This document shows positions 61,501-64,000 of a DNA stretch of 64,000 nt, piece after piece. The position numbers were made by a program, and so were the translations under genes. Positions within the stretch are counted from its first letter, which is position 1. Each line of letters begins with the position of its first letter. This stretch comes from Clostridia bacterium (lineage in GTDB: Bacteria > Bacillota > Clostridia > Oscillospirales > CAG-272), in NCBI GenBank assembly GCA_017621755.1, contig JAGASL010000040.1, positions 1 to 64,000 on the forward strand. The letters run 5' to 3'. The notes beneath the pieces are model-generated. The model worked only from the letters and a program-made list of their open reading frames with translations. It had not been told where the DNA came from and did not search any database.

Positions 61501-64000
61501 AAGTAGTTCAGCGTATTGTCGGTGGCGTGCAGCACGTAGCCATCCGTCCAGGGGCTGATATTCGCATTGTTATCGACAAAGTTCTTAACGATGATCTCGT
61601 AGGTGGACTTATTCGTCGTCCAGACCGTGTTCGTAAAGGAGGTAGCGGTTAGGTTCTTATCCGTCATGGGGATGATGCAATCGATCTTTTCATAGCTGCC
61701 GTCCGCCAGCATAGCGCCCATCGACCAGCTACCGCCCCAGGTCACCTTGCCGGTGCCAAGCAGGTAGGTCTTGTAGGCTTCCTTCGCATCTGCCCCGGCA
61801 GTCAGACTGTTGGCCTTGCAATACGCATCGTAGGTCAGCGGGGTGCTACCCTTCACACGGGTAACGTCATCCAGATAAGCGACAGACTTTGCCACGTTGG
61901 TATACGCAACGGTGGGGTTGAGCGCGATACCAGCGCTCGACAGGCACGTACCGCAGAAATCAAGAGCCTTGCCGGCCTCTACATCAAAATGCAGGCCGTT
62001 CAGCGCCTCGTTCAGTGCGGTGATCGTGGAAAATCCAGTTGCCCAGGTAGACTGATCGTCCTTCTTAGCGCCCTCGGGCCAGATGATCACACCGTCATAC
62101 GCGATGTAGAAGCGCGCGGTGTTGGCAAGCACCGTGCCGTCTGCAAAGGTGGGCGTGATCTGCCCGGAGGCAGGCACCGTCCAGCGGTAGACAAAGGTGG
62201 CGCTGTTGTCAAGCGAGGAGCAGAGCGTCTTATCGCTCTTGCGATAGAGGGCGATGCCAGCCTGTAGCCAGATGCCGCCAAACGTACCGCCTACGTACTG
62301 GTCGATCATCTTTTCGTAGCCGCACCGGGTGGTGTACCAGGTGGTATTGCTCCAGGACGTGGCCGTCAAAATGTTGGCATTGCCTGTAAAGGGAATGCGG
62401 TAAGCGATCGGCTCAAAGGCGCCGTTTTCGCCGGTATAGCCGCCGATCTGCCAGTTGCCGGACTGCGTCAGCTTGCCGTTTTTCAAAAGATACTTGCGGT
62501 AAGCCTCACGCATCTCTTCGGTATCGGGCGCGCTGGCGGTCTCGCCATCGGTGCTGCCCTGGGCGGCTGCCCAGGCGCTATATACAGCGGGGAGAGTCGA
62601 ACGTGTATAGCGTCTTTCTCCCGCCGTTGCATCATCCTTGGCTAAAGCAAAGCCTTCCGTTGCGGTAGCGCTGGCGGCCGTCTCGCTCTCGTAGGTAGAA
62701 ACGATCGGGTCAAGACCGATCTTCGGGTCACCGGTGCCGTTTTCACAAATGCAGATCTGCACCTGCGCTCCCTGCTCTACCTGCTTGCGGCCAATACCCT
62801 CTAACGCTGCCTTTACCTCAGCAATGGTGGAATAATTGGCCCAGCTGCTACGGTCAGAAAGCGAAGCGCCGGCGGGGAAGATGACCGTATCGTTCACGCG
62901 CACCAAAAAGCGCATACTGGTGGGAGTTGCATAAGCAAAGCTAGTATCCTTTTTCGTATCGTAGCAAGTCTCGGAAACAGAGAGGCTGATATAGCCGCTC
63001 GCCGGAACGGTATAGACGTAGGCGCCTATGCCACTGGCATCACCGTTGCCGGGCATGCGGAGATTGACGGACTGAGTAGGATGGTAATTAAGCACGGCGC
63101 CAGTGGAACCCCAAATATTGCAATAGGGCTTATCCGCACCAAAGTATTTGTCCAGAATGCCTTGATAGCCAGAGGCTGTCGTCATCCAGCTGGTTTCGCT
63201 CCAGGCAGTTGCATCAATGGTTTGGTTTGTCATAGGAATAATGTAAGCCATCTTCTCGTAGCTGCCATCCACGATGGCACCCATCGACCAGTTGCCGCTC
63301 CAAGTGATCTTGCCGCTTTCCAGCAGATAAGCGCGATAGGCCTCGTAAGAGGTATCCGGTTCGGAGGGGCTCACATAACTCTCTACCCATGTTTTGTACG
63401 GGGTGGGAGCGGTCTCGTTTCTGGTATAGCGCTCTGCCTTCGACTTGGCGGTAAACTGGTTGGCGGTGCCGCTGGCAGCCTCGGCGCTTTCATAGGTGTA
63501 CACGATGGGGTCAAGACCCAGCTTCGGGTTGTTGCCCTCTGCCTTTTCCGCGATGCAGATCTGCACCTGGTCGCCGGCCTTGACCTGGAAGCGGTCAATG
63601 CTCTCCAGCGCGGCCTTCAGATCGCTCATGGTGGCATAGTTGCCCCAAGAGGCGCGGTTGTCAAACGTAGCGCCAGTCGGGAAAATAACGGTGCCGTTAA
63701 CGGCCACGGCCAGATACATGGCGGTGGGGGTATTAAAGGCAAACGCGGTGTCGTGAGAATCGGGATTCGTAAGACTGGCAGACAGGCTGATATAGCCGGC
63801 ACTCGGCACGGTGTAGCAGTAAGCACCCACACCGCTGGCGGCTACGTTGCCGGAGGGCGGCATACGCAGAATAATATTCGTGTCAGACGCATGGCCAATG
63901 TTGCCGCTTGCAGCAGTCGACCAGATGCCGCAATCAGACGCACCGGCCAAATATGCATCAATCATGCTGGAATAGCCGGAGGCGTTGGTCATCCAAACGT
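58551..64000 (-). CDS. Giant secreted repeat protein with GDPD domain; N-terminus beyond the window
   Basis: The frame is open to the window edge, so the true start is outside. At least 1,815 residues are visible: four or more modules of about 270 residues, each with [NS]GNWS[MI]G-like opening, VPASGYISLS-like strand, VNGTVIFP-like strand and QICI-E region, then a module shared with the C-terminus of the protein at 9350-12835 (ends GVGAYACRVYDKSE-like, ALGQAAASYRP). A glycerophosphodiester phosphodiesterase domain follows, with IIGHQGSTFSNETQPNTIHG, EFDVHLTKDEKLVLMHD and TIEIKAYSEK. The end is an Ig-like beta domain. It is presumably exported. The GDPD domain may hydrolyse teichoic-acid or lipid glycerophosphodiesters. 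Confidence 0.88.
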   Translation of the reverse strand, partial: VWMTNASGYSSMIDAYLAGASDCGIWSTAASGNIGHASDTNIILRMPPSGNVAASGVGAYCYTVPSAGYISLSASLTNPDSHDTAFAFNTPTAMYLAVAVNGTVIFPTGATFDNRASWGNYATMSDLKAALESIDRFQVKAGDQVQICIAEKAEGNNPKLGLDPIVYTYESAEAASGTANQFTAKSKAERYTRNETAPTPYKTWVESYVSPSEPDTSYEAYRAYLLESGKITWSGNWSMGAIVDGSYEKMAYIIPMTNQTIDATAWSETSWMTTASGYQGILDKYFGADKPYCNIWGSTGAVLNYHPTQSVNLRMPGNGDASGIGAYVYTVPASGYISLSVSETCYDTKKDTSFAYATPTSMRFLVRVNDTVIFPAGASLSDRSSWANYSTIAEVKAALEGIGRKQVEQGAQVQICICENGTGDPKIGLDPIVSTYESETAASATATEGFALAKDDATAGERRYTRSTLPAVYSAWAAAQGSTDGETASAPDTEEMREAYRKYLLKNGKLTQSGNWQIGGYTGENGAFEPIAYRIPFTGNANILTATSWSNTTWYTTRCGYEKMIDQYVGGTFGGIWLQAGIALYRKSDKTLCSSLDNSATFVYRWTVPASGQITPTFADGTVLANTARFYIAYDGVIIWPEGAKKDDQSTWATGFSTITALNEALNGLHFDVEAGKALDFCGTCLSSAGIALNPTVAYTNVAKSVAYLDDVTRVKGSTPLTYDAYCKANSLTAGADAKEAYKTYLLGTGKVTWGGSWSMGAMLADGSYEKIDCIIPMTDKNLTATSFTNTVWTTNKSTYEIIVKNFVDNNANISPWTDGYVLHATDNTLNYFRLAGKETGATDGTFAYAYEIPATGGGLVGLQIDEDAATMTGLANMYLAVAINGKTVWPQKDLDLTKATGWASYTSVADLNAALATVLPYAQAGDLVQLCIREKGDGNVALKLNPIITFYSSADAVKELEGSLELGASFALNLHAVYENETVLQNTVLTLNGQPVSPVATRNVDYSYNVIVTKSGIAAKEMSDTVEYAFTNKFDGHVYQSGSLSLAGLLGQYLVYNGGEIDTTNKQSALVVATLNYGAAAQNYFGYNTENLANAALPAALQVTASSIKDGSFNAAAAIEATEGATLHWNSATLLLDDVLRLKLLIDADAATDPASLTLKLFNESGVAVETEWPLVSRGEDESGKYFKILIDVPMVNYRAGLKLGVYQNGTLVSDVLTYSVGAYACRVYDKSETPDSEGVKLNTMVDTVLALGQAAASYRPVTAYDYTQVADVRKMESNLAVNPSLMQSVDSRAILVNILKQSPSHALLRLNKDLYVVNESGEPLATLEEALRCLDHQVIPVFSPAADAYDALKAHFEANKYGDVMLLSNNVEKIAALKAVQPKLYVIWDARTATADTLPAMRASAATAGAYICLLPAELATMENTTYCTLRHLIPWYEAASSSDTESVRLLTAGACGILTENRAAVEACICNDEWFAEGSLTRYVPIIGHQGSTFSNETQPNTIHGFDWAMSKGAKTVEFDVHLTKDEKLVLMHDTTIQGTTNGTGTIANMTLAEIQQYKVDVHTGAPAQPIPTFLDVLEWAKDKDIVLTIEIKAYSEKLVELVAEQIAQYELWDKCRVACGSDEMIKKMRELCPTVHAAFVSSTSLLSYDTIVSRALNANAAYFAKYDFYDYDLLEDLAHRGISTNLWTPDSDVGIYGSYAKNPWSLCLNYVNKMSDIPCSLYSMYDSYSLEAGGSTDVVLLADTYTTEASVDVSAAEMVIIEGNETLTYANGTLSATAAGKATVMFRMPVTLGSTDITVYIYSAPVTVQVD

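Overview
The window looks like chromosomal DNA of a GC-rich, low-redox, spore-forming member of the Clostridia, probably a gut or rumen Oscillospirales/Christensenellales-type bacterium. This is inferred from a SPOCS (DUF3794)-LysM spore-coat type protein, a PerR-rubrerythrin oxidative-stress operon, a glycyl radical enzyme, a sodium-pumping decarboxylase beta subunit, Clostridia-type promoters (TTGACA-17-TATAAT) and strong AGGAGG ribosome sites. There is no rRNA, tRNA, CRISPR array, insertion sequence or prophage. Lineage is an inference; no marker gene fixes the genus.

Layout. 1-2.8 kb: end of a heptose-glycan cluster (SIS isomerase end, fused heptose-1-P nucleotidyltransferase/bisphosphatase, flippase). 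2.9-5.8 kb: AraC regulator divergent from two Gfo/Idh/MocA-type dehydrogenases. 6.1-9.0 kb: Na/Pi cotransporter, then perR-rubrerythrin with two Fur/PerR boxes around its promoter. 9.3-13.0 kb: a 1,161-residue secreted repeat protein followed at once by a 47-residue peptide. 13.4-21.2 kb: five-gene sugar catabolic operon (FucI-like isomerase, FGGY kinase, DUF4432 epimerase-like, class II aldolase, GH36) facing a PocR-AraC regulator. 21.2-23.2 kb: CYTH, methionine aminopeptidase, pseudouridine synthase. 23.3-28.3 kb: DUF4091 glycosidase-like gene, TIM-barrel-like gene, sialate O-acetylesterase and dUTPase. 28.4-34.0 kb: kinase-like gene, two surface proteins, MATE exporter, HD hydrolase, AAC(3)-like acetyltransferase. 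34.0-37.0 kb: AraC regulator divergent from a sugar isomerase/epimerase and a dehydrogenase. 37.0-45.1 kb: membrane P-loop protein, BspA-type LRR lipoprotein, PHP phosphoesterase, glycyl radical enzyme, HAD phosphatase. 45.1-53.2 kb: MATE, parvulin, an AT-rich RHH/SLOG gene pair, M23 peptidase, OadG/OadB, hpt, pfkA, pncC, LysR. 53.3-58.0 kb: SPOCS-LysM protein, beta-helix protein, beta-propeller protein. 58.4-64.0 kb (minus strand): a 39-residue peptide and the 3' 5.4 kb of a giant secreted repeat protein with a GDPD domain.

How the parts fit. Much of the window processes sugars from complex glycans. Several glycosidase-like proteins (GH36, DUF4091, O-acetylesterase, propeller, beta-helix) have no visible signal peptide, so they probably act in the cytoplasm on imported oligosaccharides, and the small dehydrogenases, isomerases and kinase feed the products into glycolysis (pfkA is also here). 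No sugar transporter is in the window. AraC-type regulators sit divergently beside three sugar operons.

Two things stand out as possibly undescribed. First, both giant secreted repeat proteins are followed within 13-18 bases by a short ORF with its own strong ribosome site, and the two peptides share the pattern YEAP-x(7 or 8)-SA or ASA-like-DLLM-[DE]-S although the loci are about 45 kb apart on opposite strands. Second, four intergenic regions (about 25.1, 26.4, 56.2 and 58.3 kb) hold composite elements made of many tiny perfect hairpins separated by an element-specific short repeat, closed by a long-range stem whose arm competes with a local hairpin, and bordered by larger hairpins.
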